NCBI RefSeq assembly: GCF_018614615.1
Contig: NZ_JAGGOK010000007.1
Coordinates: 1-64,000, forward strand
Origin: Streptomyces sp. ISL-100
Lineage (GTDB): Bacteria > Actinomycetota > Actinomycetes > Streptomycetales > Streptomycetaceae
Length of the DNA stretch: 64,000 nt
Direction: 5' to 3'
How positions within the stretch are numbered: the stretch's first letter is position 1; the number at the start of each line of letters is the position of its first letter. Both the position numbers and the translations under genes were made by a program. Under the pieces are notes generated by a model, which was not told the origin of the DNA, did not search any database, and saw nothing but the letters and a program-made list of their open reading frames with translations. Positions 9,225 through 17,380 of the stretch are shown here, one piece after another.

Positions 9225-9410
9225 TCAATTGAAGATTCCGTGCGCCTGAAATGCGAATGCTTGCCATGCAGCCGTGCCGAAGCGGAGTATCTCGCCATCC
9301 GGGTCCTTGGAGTCCCGTACCGCGATGGTGCCTGGGATGTTCGTGGCAACCTCGACACATTCGCCGGCGGACGTGCTGTAGCTGGACTTCACAAACTCGA
9401 ACCGGGCCAC
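9225..9410 (-). CDS. DUF397 domain protein (partner of the upstream Scr1-type regulator)
   Basis: Starts at GTG 9410, overlapping the end of the regulator gene by about 22 bases, and encodes 61 residues beginning MARFEFVKSSYSTSAGECVEVA. The DUF397 signature is clear: W/F-x-K-S-S-Y, the CVEVA block, VRDSKDPDGEILRFGTAAW and AF. In Streptomyces such genes usually sit directly downstream of a helix-turn-helix gene like the one here. Those pairs have been described as regulatory or toxin-antitoxin-like and linked to development; which applies here cannot be read from sequence. Confidence 0.85.
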   Translation of the reverse strand: MARFEFVKSSYSTSAGECVEVATNIPGTIAVRDSKDPDGEILRFGTAAWQAFAFQAHGIFN

Positions 9411-10294
9411 GCCTGCTTCCCCTTGCCAATGCTGTCGATGAGTAGCTCGGAGTCGTGCGGCGACAGGCTGAGCCTGGCCGTACGGTCGAAGAACGTGCCG
9501 TACGCCGCGCCTTCGTTCGTGTCCTCCACCCATACCGTAGAGGCAATGGTGTCCACATGAACCACGTCCACGGCACCAGCTTCGGCGAACGAGACGATGT
9601 TGAAGGCCCCGCCGATACAGGGGTATCCACCGGCCCGGAAGGGCAGCACCTGAACATGGATGTTGGGGAGTTCGGCCATATCCAGCAGGTGATCGAGCTG
9701 GGCTCGCATGACCTCCGGGCCGCCGACTAGTTGCCGCAGCGCCGCCTCCCAGATCACAGCGTGCACCTGCAGGGGCGTCTCGCCAGTCAGGCGGGCTTGC
9801 CGCTTTATCCTGACCGCGACGATGCGCTCGATGTCGTCCGGGTCCTCCCATACGCCGTCGCTCACGGCGAGTGCACGTGCGTACTCCGCAGTTTGAAACA
9901 GTCCGGGAACCAACGACAGCTGCCAGGTGCGGACGCGTGTGGCCACGTCCTCCATGGCAATGTACTCGGCCAGCGCCCCCGCGTTTGGGGAGTGCTTCCA
10001 CCAGCCTTTGGCCTTCCGTCTTTCGCGGTCGAGCTTCGCGATATGCAAGAGGCTGTCGACGGTCTTCGAGTCGTCCACCCCGTACAGCTGGCAGAGAGCC
10101 AAGATGTCGGGGTCCCGGAACGGCACCCAGCCCCGTTCCATCTTGGCAACCTTCGCCGCCGTAGCACTCAGTGCCGCTGCAGCCTGCGGTTGGGTCAGTC
10201 CTGCCGAGTCGCGTAGTCGCAGTAGCTCGCCGCCCAGCTTCCGGGCCAGGACCGTCGACACCCGGTTACCCAAACTGGTCTGACCGCCTGCCAC
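9389..10294 (-). CDS. Scr1-family helix-turn-helix regulator (HTH_31 + DUF5753)
   Basis: The 301-residue protein has an N-terminal HTH (about residues 15-70: LGGELLRLRDSAGLTQPQAA, then KVAKMERGWVPFRDPDI). A DUF5753 domain follows (about 100-290), marked by VRTWQLSLVPGLFQTAEYAR, the RQARLTGETPLQVHAVIWEAALR block and IHVQVLPFRAGGYP. This is the layout of the large Streptomyces family of HTH proteins paired with DUF397. It overlaps the DUF397 gene downstream and diverges from an RsbW-like ATPase gene, with a 234-base spacer (10295-10528) that probably carries both promoters. The spacer contains a repeated ATCTCCGAG in two orientations near 10335-10380 that could be an operator. Confidence 0.9.
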   Translation of the reverse strand: MAGGQTSLGNRVSTVLARKLGGELLRLRDSAGLTQPQAAAALSATAAKVAKMERGWVPFRDPDILALCQLYGVDDSKTVDSLLHIAKLDRERRKAKGWWKHSPNAGALAEYIAMEDVATRVRTWQLSLVPGLFQTAEYARALAVSDGVWEDPDDIERIVAVRIKRQARLTGETPLQVHAVIWEAALRQLVGGPEVMRAQLDHLLDMAELPNIHVQVLPFRAGGYPCIGGAFNIVSFAEAGAVDVVHVDTIASTVWVEDTNEGAAYGTFFDRTARLSLSPHDSELLIDSIGKGKQAWPGSSL

Positions 10295-10528
10295 TTCGCA
10301 CCACCTTTCTCGATTTGAACCCAGTGTGCAGTCGATCTCCGAGTCAAGACAAGCGACTCTCGGGGATAGATATCTCCGAGAGTTCTTGCACCTTCGGTGT
10401 CGACGCGGCTACCGTCAGTACTCCACCGCTCGCACAGCGGAGCCAGTTGGCGGAAGTGCATCGCTCCGCCTGCGCGGGCGCGGCATGCCACCGCCTCGCG
10501 GCCCGCTCGCACAAGGAGGTGCGTGTGC

Positions 10529-10939
10529 ATGGAGGCATCAGCCAACGCCCGCTACGACGTGGTTACTTACTCGCCCCGGCTGGAGTCCGTCCCCACCGCC
10601 CGCAGGCGGATCGCGTGGCTGGCCGGTGAATGGGGACATCCTGAAGTCGCCGGGGACGCGGCCCTCGTGACCAGCGAGCTAGTAACGAACGCCCTGCTCC
10701 ACGGCTGCCTGAGGGACCGGCTATTCCGCGTGGAGGCGGCCCTGTCCGAGTCGGTCTTACGGATCGCCGTCACCGATCCGAAGGGTGAGCGCAGACCGGT
10801 TCCCCGCTCTGCCGAGCGTGAGGACCAGTTCGGGCGCGGGCTCGTCATCGTCCATGCGCTCGCGGCGCGTTGGGACGTGGAGGCGCTCACGGTTGGCAAG
10901 ACCGTTTGGGCGGAGCTGGAGCTGAAAGGGTGCGCGTAG
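10529..10939 (+). CDS. RsbW/SpoIIAB-like ATP-binding protein (anti-sigma-factor kinase fold)
   Basis: Start at ATG 10529 with AAGGAGG eight bases upstream. The 136-residue protein shows the HATPase_c_2 fold: N-box SELVTNALLHG (about 44-54, with the Mg-binding Asn), a G1-like loop AVTDPKG, and the G2 box FGRGLVIVHALAARWDV. Proteins of this type in Streptomyces are numerous and commonly neighbour Scr1/DUF397 genes, as here. They may phosphorylate or sequester an anti-sigma antagonist; the partner is not identifiable. Confidence 0.85.
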   Translation: MEASANARYDVVTYSPRLESVPTARRRIAWLAGEWGHPEVAGDAALVTSELVTNALLHGCLRDRLFRVEAALSESVLRIAVTDPKGERRPVPRSAEREDQFGRGLVIVHALAARWDVEALTVGKTVWAELELKGCA

Positions 10940-11022
10940 AGCTGGCGAACCGCGACGGGGGGCTATACGCCGTACATCATCCTCGGCTTCTTCTCGATTA
11001 CAGTAGGTCTCACACCGTGCGC

Positions 11023-11238
11023 TCACTGCCGATGCAGGGTCATCAGTCCGTGCCCGCCCGGCAGAGCGAGGACGCCACCGCGGTCCGGGTTGCCCGCGAA
11101 CCAGGCTCCGTGCTCGAACTCTCCCGACCAGCGCTTGCGCCGACGCCACGTACGCGCGGCGAGGACCGGCGTCCAGTCCTCGTCGCTGCCCCCGACACCG
11201 AGCCTGAGTTGCACGGCAGCCCTCGCACCGACTTTCAC
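11023..11238 (-). CDS. Small hypothetical protein, short paralogue of the gene at 11.6 kb
   Basis: About 71 residues from a GTG at 11238, without a clear ribosome site. Its C-terminal half FEHGAWFAGNPDRGGVLALP, followed by GGHGLMTLHRQ, is clearly related to MEKGAWFAGDPEFGGVIAVP and GGGDLMTLER of the gene at 11597-11911. It stops directly after MTLHRQ, about 33 residues earlier than the longer copy. Function unknown; likely a truncated duplicate. Confidence 0.45.
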   Translation of the reverse strand: MKVGARAAVQLRLGVGGSDEDWTPVLAARTWRRRKRWSGEFEHGAWFAGNPDRGGVLALPGGHGLMTLHRQ

Positions 11239-11307
11239 GTCTGACCTGCTGACCGCAGTGCAGTACCTCCAGGGGCGGGACTTCAGAACACTCTCGACAG
11301 CACGCAG

Positions 11308-11565
11308 TCAACGCAGCGCCTTGGCCGGCCCCGCCAGCAAGAAGGCAGCAGGTATCAGCAGGAAGGATGCAGTGCCCGAGACGAGGTGTGTCTCCTCTTC
11401 CGTGAATGCCTTCGCCACGATGAGCAGGGCCAGGAACACGCCACTCTGATCAAGAGGCTGACGCGAGCACTGCGTCGGACCCTCAAACGCCTGCCGGGTG
11501 GCGGGATCGTCGAAGGCGCACTCGGCCAAGGGGAGGGGGACAGAGGCACCGGACTGCACGCGCAC
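11308..11565 (-). CDS. Possible small membrane protein
   Basis: An open frame of up to 85 codons whose second half contains two hydrophobic stretches (SGVFLALLIVAKAF and TASFLLIPAAFLLAG). The first half is not convincing and the start may be internal. It lies between the two paralogous small genes. Possibly the end of a decayed membrane-protein gene. Confidence 0.3.
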   Translation of the reverse strand: MRVQSGASVPLPLAECAFDDPATRQAFEGPTQCSRQPLDQSGVFLALLIVAKAFTEEETHLVSGTASFLLIPAAFLLAGPAKALR

Positions 11566-11596
11566 AACTCCTCGTCCTCGGGTTCAGCAGACGTTC

Positions 11597-11911
11597 TCAC
11601 GCGCTACGGCCCCCACTCAAGCTGCCGATACCAGCCCTCTTGTCCCGCGCCATTCGGTCCTTGTCGCGGGCGATCTCCAGGTACGCCTCAACGGGCGTCC
11701 GCCGGTCCCGCTCCAGCGTCATGAGGTCCCCGCCCCCAGGCACCGCGATCACTCCACCGAATTCAGGGTCACCGGCGAACCAGGCACCCTTCTCCATCGC
11801 CCCCGTCCAGATCGCCCCCGTCCGGCCCTTCCTCTGCAGGGGGTTGATCGCCCGCATGATCTTGGACCAATCGGCGTCCGCGTCGGCCTTTAGCTGCACG
11901 GCCAACGCCAT
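11597..11911 (-). CDS. Small hypothetical protein with GAWFAGDPEFGG motif
   Basis: The 104-residue protein begins MALAVQLKADADADWSKI. Its conserved core is WTGAMEKGAWFAGDPEFGGV with GGGDLMTLER, and it ends in a charged helix (VEAYLEIARDKDRMARDKR). No membrane segment or signal peptide. A shorter related copy lies 360 bases downstream. Family unknown to me. It is the first gene downstream of the DUF3592-like gene of cassette B, after a 116-base gap, and could be part of that unit. Confidence 0.55.
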   Translation of the reverse strand: MALAVQLKADADADWSKIMRAINPLQRKGRTGAIWTGAMEKGAWFAGDPEFGGVIAVPGGGDLMTLERDRRTPVEAYLEIARDKDRMARDKRAGIGSLSGGRSA

Positions 11912-12027
11912 CGTGTGCTTGACGTCGCGGCAGGAACGTACAAACGATCGGTACTCAAGGCACCCGCTACAGGGACAGCCCCCTCAGGCCAGGGTCGCTT
12001 CGCCTTCGGAGGCCGTCGCCAGCCCAC

Positions 12028-13386
12028 TCATCGGCTTCCCGCCGGGTCGGTGGTGGGCTCCACATCCGGCAGAAGGTTCTCCAAGTGCCGTGTTCGACGG
12101 CTTGCGGTCACCATCCACGCGACCGCAGGCGACAGGAATGCAACGGCGGCCAGGACCAACGTCCAGACATTACTTACGCCGATAGCAGTGATCGCCAGGG
12201 CCAGCAGGCTGATCAGCAATGCCCAGAGGCCGGCGGAGTGCAGTGCAGGGTGCCACACAGGGTACGTACGGAGCGCTCGCAGTTCGCGCCCTTCAGGAAG
12301 TTGCTTGGCCGCAGGTACCGGCGAGCCTTCAGGAAGACCGGAGCCATCACTGGTCTCCGCCCAGCCATTGATGTATCCCTCTCCCTCCACGACCAGTACC
12401 GCATGGGCGGCCGAGGCAGCGTGGCGTTCCACTTGAGCCCCGGGCCCCCAATAGAGCTTCGCCCGGCTGCCGACGATGCGCCGGGCCAGGTCAACAGGAT
12501 CAACGACCCTGTCAGTGAAGAGGTCCAGACGCTCTCCATGCGCCGCCTCAAGCCGCAGAACCGGCTTTGGCCGGTTCGGCACCGATCCCTTCGGAGGTCT
12601 TTCGTCCAGGGCCACGCCCGCTTCTACCACGGTGACCAAGAGACAGCGGGAACGCCCCTTCCTCAGGGCGGGCCTGAACCTCCGAGTAGCACCGGCAAGC
12701 CCTCCGCCTCCGAGCGCGAGCAGCAGACAACCGGCGGTCCACCCCAGCGTCAGGAGCACCAACGGCGCTCCCGCCGATGCCCCGGTCTTCTCCTCCAGAG
12801 AACCCCGGTCGCCCGCGACGATCGCCCCAGGGCTTGCCGAGGAGGGGGCGTAGAGAGCCCACACCTGGTCGCCGGGCTCAACAGGGGTTTCCGAGAAGAC
12901 CTTGCCCTCCTCAGGCTCATTACCGCTGTCGAAGGGCACGAGGACCTGGACCTCGGTGACGTAGTGGCCGTTGCGGGTGCGCTGGTTCTTGACGTACTCC
13001 GAAGACATCACCTGCTGGACTTCCACCGCGCGAATCGTGTGACCTGCGTCAACAATCCGCCAGGCCTCCGGCGAGTACGACATCGACGCGTAGAGCAAGA
13101 GGAACACAGGCATGAGCCATGCAAACAGCCCAAAGAACATCCATGCGCTGCGCTGCTCAGGCCACCAGAACCGGCGAGCCACCAATGCGCCCGGCTGCGG
13201 GAATGGGCCGCGCCGCAAAACGGCGAGGCAACCAGCAACGCCAACCGCTGATACCCCAAGGCAGACGAGCAGATCCCACCTGGGCATCGGCGCGGAAGGT
13301 TCCGCCAACGCTCGTACGACTACAGCCAGTAGCCCCAGACCGACCAGTGTGAGGGCAACCCTCACAACATGGCGTCTCTTTCTCAT
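12028..13386 (-). CDS. DUF3592-like polytopic membrane protein, cassette B
   Basis: The 452-residue product starts with ATG overlapping the stop of the preceding secreted-protein gene (ATGA). It has two N-terminal helices (VALTLVGLGLLAVVVRAL; LLVCLGVSAVGVAGCLAVL) and a third near 105-125. An exposed DUF3592-like domain follows (IVDAGHTIRAVEVQQVMSS... PVEPGDQVWALYAPSSASPG), then another helix near 225, a soluble domain (about 255-370) and two C-terminal helices (LWALLISLLALAITAIGV...). It is a close paralogue of the gene at 17381-18733. Coupling to the upstream WXG-type protein suggests a dedicated partner or immunity protein; this is inference. Confidence 0.7.
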   Translation of the reverse strand: MRKRRHVVRVALTLVGLGLLAVVVRALAEPSAPMPRWDLLVCLGVSAVGVAGCLAVLRRGPFPQPGALVARRFWWPEQRSAWMFFGLFAWLMPVFLLLYASMSYSPEAWRIVDAGHTIRAVEVQQVMSSEYVKNQRTRNGHYVTEVQVLVPFDSGNEPEEGKVFSETPVEPGDQVWALYAPSSASPGAIVAGDRGSLEEKTGASAGAPLVLLTLGWTAGCLLLALGGGGLAGATRRFRPALRKGRSRCLLVTVVEAGVALDERPPKGSVPNRPKPVLRLEAAHGERLDLFTDRVVDPVDLARRIVGSRAKLYWGPGAQVERHAASAAHAVLVVEGEGYINGWAETSDGSGLPEGSPVPAAKQLPEGRELRALRTYPVWHPALHSAGLWALLISLLALAITAIGVSNVWTLVLAAVAFLSPAVAWMVTASRRTRHLENLLPDVEPTTDPAGSR

Positions 13387-14542
13387 CCGAAGTCATCCCT
13401 AATGCTGCGCTGCCGCGGCGACGGCTGGGCCCGCGTCTGAGTGTCGTTCTTCGAGGAATCCTCCTTCGAGGACTCCTTGTCGGCAGAGTCATCCATGCTC
13501 TGCTCAACCACTTCTTTGCCCGCTCCGGGGATGCCAGCTCCAACCGCACCAAGCGGCGCATCGATCGCCCAGCTGGGACCCCGTCCGCTCTGGCGCCGGC
13601 GTGAAATTCTCGGGCACTTGCAGGCCTTCTGTCGGCCGGTTGAGGTGGCCGGCCCCTCCTACAGCCGCTCCGCCGATGCCGCCGCCAATGACGTTGACGA
13701 GGGCATCCGCCCCCACCTCCTTCGCGCCCTCCCCGGTAAACGGAATGTCGCCCGTCGCCAGTCTGACGCCGTCAACACCCAGCCCGCCCGTGACGTTGCC
13801 TACGATGCCGCCAGCCGCCCCGGACGCGACTTTCCCCGAGAACATACTCGCCGCCTTGAGTCCCGGCCCTGTTCCCACTACCGCCCCGAGTGCGCCCTGC
13901 CAGGCCGCCTCCTTCAGATCCTCACCGCTGGGGGACCCCCCGCTCCACGCCGCACCCGCGATCGACCCGCCTGTATTTCCTGCGGTGTTGATAGCCACGT
14001 TCGTGATAAATTTGTGCGTCCTCGCCAGCTCACGGAGCCTTCTGAAGGCTGTACCAATGCGGCGCAGGATTCCCCCGAGGCGCCCCGCGATGCGAATGGC
14101 TTGGGCGGCCAGTCGGGTTGCGTTAGCTGCAGCGACTGCACCACCGAAGCCGAATGTAACAAAGGAGAGAGCTACGCCCACCCCGACCGAGACACCGATT
14201 TCTACATAGATTGCATGAATTTTCATCGTTGCACTGCTCGATGGCATCCGCTGCTTCGTCAAGGCCTTTAGCTACTTCGTCGTACTGCTCCGTCGACTTT
14301 TTGACGGATGCCTTGAACTCAAGCCAATACTTCTTGAAGGCTTCAGCCGCGGGACCACGCCATGTGTCCCCCACTGTATCTTCAACGTTTCTATCCAGGG
14401 CTTTGAGTTGGCCCTCAACGTCAGACTGCAGTTGACGCCACGCCTTGGCTGCCTGCCTTAGCTCTTCCGGCCTACCGCCCGGATTAACGATCTCAAATCC
14501 GGCCTCGACGATCTCCTCGGCTACTGATTCTTTTCCACTCAT
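13383..14542 (-). pseudogene. WXG-type putative secreted protein, cassette B, two frameshifts
   Basis: Colinear with the intact 384-residue paralogue at 18730-19884. The N-terminal WXG domain (DTVGDTWRGPAAEAFKK) reads in frame to EQCNDE. There an extra A in a run of four As (about 14229) shifts it. The middle (IHAIYVEIGVSVGVGVALSF ... GLQVPENFTPAPERTG) is open in a second frame, and near 13570, in G/C runs, it shifts again. The end (AIDAPLGAVGAGIPGAGKEV ... RSIRDDFG) reads in a third frame to TGA at 13383-13385, which overlaps the next start. The frames are otherwise well conserved, so decay is recent or the shifts are sequencing errors. Confidence 0.8.
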
Positions 14543-14877
14543 CGCTTGCCCTCATCGCTCTTCTTGCCGAAAAGCACTGCAACATCGTCATCCGTCACTT
14601 CAGTGTTGCGGTTTACTTTTCTGAGAGCATCAGCTATGGCATCCAGATGCTCATGCACAAGCTTCACGACATCGGCAGCATCCGTGGAATAGTCAATGTA
14701 AGCGGACGTCACCTCCTCGGATTCCGTCAGGATGCCAAAGCCGTCGGTGATGGCTTCTTCTCCTGTCTCGGCCTTGAACTTCTTCAGGTGGGCCCGCAGG
14801 TCATATGCCTGCATTTCGAATTTGCGAGCCAGTTTTCTACCCGCATCGTCCGCGTAAAACGGTGCGTCGTCAGCCAC
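14539..14877 (-). CDS. Small WXG100-like protein, cassette B
   Basis: Start chosen at GTG 14877 (MADDAPFYADDAGRKLARKF), where GAGG lies eight bases upstream in both this copy and cassette C; longer open frames in B and C disagree upstream. The 112-residue helical protein contains FEMQAYDLRAHLKKFKAETG, a DGFG turn in place of WXG, and HEHLDAIADALRKVNRNTEV. Its stop overlaps the next start (ATGA). Size and position indicate a T7SS small partner of the WXG-type protein downstream. The 144 bases between it and the mycosin share a conserved block (GCCAGGG and AGCCGGGACATG) with cassette C, possibly a promoter. Confidence 0.7.
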   Translation of the reverse strand: MADDAPFYADDAGRKLARKFEMQAYDLRAHLKKFKAETGEEAITDGFGILTESEEVTSAYIDYSTDAADVVKLVHEHLDAIADALRKVNRNTEVTDDDVAVLFGKKSDEGKR

Positions 14878-15021
14878 TTGCAATGCCTCATTCCATATCG
14901 GTTGCACACGTGGGGGAAACTCATGTCCCGGCTCTTAGCCCTGGCACGTAGGAGATTTAGGCCTGGGCGGCCACCGGCCCGGATACCAATACGAGGTTCA
15001 GGCCAGGCAACTCTGTTCCGC

Positions 15022-16356
15022 CTATTGACCTTGGTGTGGAGGCCTTTGAGCGTAAGGGTGGGGGTCCTGGGCCTGTCCCGGAGGAGCGGTGGGGTACGGC
15101 TGCTGGGCCGTCGGGTACGGCGGCTGGTTCGGGTAGCCCATGCCGTGGGGGGAAGCTCCGCCGTTGGGGCCACCGGAATCGGGTCCGCCGTTGCCGCGGT
15201 TTCCGCGGCTGCGCATGACCGCGAAGATGATGCCGCCGATGACTAGGACGGCTGCGACGCCTCCTGCGATGAGGGGCAACATGCTACGTGTAGCGGACTT
15301 CTCCTCGGCGGCTTGCCCCGGACCCTCATTGCCTGCGGACTTTGACGCTGCGTCCGAGGGGAGGGCGCCCAAGGGGCCCTCCTTGGGACCCTTCGGGATG
15401 TCCATCGTGAGCGCCTTGTAGGGGCTGACGATTCCGTAGCCGTAGTCCTCGTCGGGTGCCTTCAAGCCCTTGTGGTGGGCGAAGGTTGTCGACTTGATGA
15501 GGCGATTGATGACTTGGCCTGCGGTGAGATCCGGGTACTTCGCGCGAACCAGGGCGGCGGTGGCTGATACGTAGGCTGTTGCGTTCGAGGTTCCGTCAGA
15601 CAGGCTGTATCCCTGCGAGCGGGTACTATTCGCAGAGAGATTTTCCACACCAGGAGCCATGAGAGTAAGCCCCTTTCCGGTATTGGAAACATTCCAACGG
15701 TTTGCTTTTTTATCTACGGCACCGACTGCAACAACACCAGGAAGTGCCGCCGGATCATCGATGGCAATTGATCCATCATTTCCAGCACCAGCAACAACTA
15801 CGACGTCGCGCGCTTGCGCATATGCGATTGCTTCACGACCGACGCTCAGCGTCTTGCCGCCGTCATTACTGAAAGAAAGATTAATTACCTTGACGCCCTT
15901 ATCGACCGCATATCGAACCGCAGCGGCCCAGGTCTCATCCGCGTTCTTGCCATCCTGACTCTGCATTGTCCGCAGTGGCAAGATTTTTGCCTTTGGCGCA
16001 AACCCCATCATGCCCGAGGCGTTGTTCGCGCCATGACCATGCGCAGCGATGATACTTGCCATGCCGGTCCCATGCCCAAATTCATCCTCATGGGCATTTC
16101 CGCCGCCGGTAAAGTCCCTGCCTTCGAGGACTTGGCCCGCCAGATCTGGATGACTGGCATCAACACCGGAATCGACGACAGCGACGGTAACGCCCTCCCC
16201 CTTGGACTCAGCCCAAACATCCTGCATCCCGAACACATCCAAGACCCACTGTTGGTCCCGAACATAGTCAGCCGAGGCTGTCGGGGCTGAGGTGAGGAGC
16301 AAAGCTCCTGTCAACGCCACAACTCCCGTCGTGGACCAGACTCGCTTGGCACCCAT
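15022..16356 (-). CDS. Mycosin-like membrane-anchored subtilase, cassette B
   Basis: Intact S8 protease of about 444 residues, from ATG 16356 with GGAG seven bases upstream (another ATG at 16371 gives 449). It has a signal peptide (VVALTGALLLTSAPTASA), catalytic Asp (VAVVDSGVDASHPD), His (FGHGTGMASIIAAHG), Asn (GAGNDG) and Ser (SDGTSNATAYVSATAAL). A membrane helix (MLPLIAGGVAAVLVIGGIIF) and a Pro/Gln/Tyr-rich tail (YPNQPPYPTAQQPYP) follow. The Pro usual after the catalytic Ser in GTSMAAP is missing, as in both paralogues. Mycosins are ESX-associated proteases facing the outside. Unusual AT-ending codons (GTA ATT AAT CTT TCT near 15880) set it apart from the core genes. Confidence 0.88.
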   Translation of the reverse strand: MGAKRVWSTTGVVALTGALLLTSAPTASADYVRDQQWVLDVFGMQDVWAESKGEGVTVAVVDSGVDASHPDLAGQVLEGRDFTGGGNAHEDEFGHGTGMASIIAAHGHGANNASGMMGFAPKAKILPLRTMQSQDGKNADETWAAAVRYAVDKGVKVINLSFSNDGGKTLSVGREAIAYAQARDVVVVAGAGNDGSIAIDDPAALPGVVAVGAVDKKANRWNVSNTGKGLTLMAPGVENLSANSTRSQGYSLSDGTSNATAYVSATAALVRAKYPDLTAGQVINRLIKSTTFAHHKGLKAPDEDYGYGIVSPYKALTMDIPKGPKEGPLGALPSDAASKSAGNEGPGQAAEEKSATRSMLPLIAGGVAAVLVIGGIIFAVMRSRGNRGNGGPDSGGPNGGASPHGMGYPNQPPYPTAQQPYPTAPPGQAQDPHPYAQRPPHQGQ

Positions 16357-16406
16357 TTCCTTGCTCCTCACTCAACTTCGACTGGTTCCGCCAGTCTTCA
16401 TACAGG

Positions 16407-16435
16407 CGAGCCGCACGGAAAATCCGTGCGGCTCG
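16407..16435 (-). terminator. Hairpin between PPE-like remnant and mycosin, cassette B
   Basis: Perfect 13-bp stem CGAGCCGCACGGA / TCCGTGCGGCTCG with an AAA loop. A very similar hairpin stands at the same place in cassette C. There is no long U tract, as is usual in Streptomyces. It may stop or attenuate transcription, or protect an mRNA end. Confidence 0.6.
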
Positions 16436-16445
16436 CTCGTGTGCA

Positions 16446-17323
16446 CTACTCGATGTTGCGCGGTACGTTCCGGTTACGGTCCTCTTCGGAGATCCAGGTC
16501 TCTTCGTCCTCGACCAGGTAGTCGGGACGCTCGCCCCGCTCATTCTCGTCCCCGGAGCGACGGCCGTTGCGACCGCCCATGCCTCCGGCCATGCCGCCGC
16601 GGCTCCCGTGCAGGCCCGCGCCGCCGCCGGCTCCCTTGCCGGTAATGCCCTTGGCCGCGCCGACTACGCCGCCGCGAGCCTTGGCGAGGGCCCGAGACGC
16701 CCACCAGTACCAACGCCACCACGGCCAGCCGCGCCAGCTCCGGCGCCACCGCCAATGCCGGGTCGGCCTCCGGCCCCTGGGCAAGCCAGCCCCGGCCCGG
16801 TATCCCGCCACGCCTTCGCACCATGACGTGTCAGGACGCCTTGGCGTTCTTGGCAAAAGCCGCCTGGAACGCGCGAACCGAGCAGCACCAGGAGGCCCTT
16901 GTGTCGCATTTCCACTCGGTCATGTCCGTCGGGTCCAACTCGGCGTCCTCGTCGTGCGATCTTCTCGCTCGCCAGTTCGACAATGCGGCTGACCACCCCG
17001 CGCGGCAGCATCGGTACCCCTCGGACATGAGTGAGCGGAGTGGGCGGCGGTACGGCCGCTGTCGCCGGTACCGACCTGGCTGGAAAGGAGGGGCGGCAAG
17101 GAACCGGTGCCTGGCAGGCGAGGGCACGGCCAAGAGCGAGCAGAATTATTTCCTGCCACAGCGCCAGGGTCGTTTGAAACATCCACGGGGCGAAAACTGA
17201 TGCGGCTGACATGAACCCCAAGAGTGCACACCACGTCCGGATCACGCGAGATGCCCTGTAGATCACGGGAGTTCGCTTGTCGAAACACCAGCCAAAGTCC
17301 TTGCCAATTGAGCCAGTTGCCAC
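16446..17323 (-). pseudogene. Composite remnant with PPE-like tail, cassette B
   Basis: The left part (16446 to about 16720) encodes ALAKARGGVVGAAKGI ... EDRNRNVPRNIE, the C-terminal tail of the PPE-like protein of cassette C. Just upstream, similarity continues in another frame (GGRPGIGGGAGAGAAGRGG), showing a frameshift, and then stops. The segment to about 17323 encodes unrelated pieces, including TWCALLGFMSAASVFAPWMF, which matches the foreign piece fused to the tail in cassette A. No intact gene spans the region. It looks like a PPE-like gene that lost its 5' part and gained a fragment of another membrane-protein gene. Confidence 0.7.
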
Positions 17324-17380
17324 CCAGCGACGGCCGCGTGCCGTCGCTGGGCGTACAACTAGCCCCGTTCGATGGAGGGC

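Noticed and set aside
11386..11893. Overlapping + strand frames at 11.4-11.9 kb
   Set aside because: They are opposite the better-supported - strand gene at 11597-11911 and lack family features.
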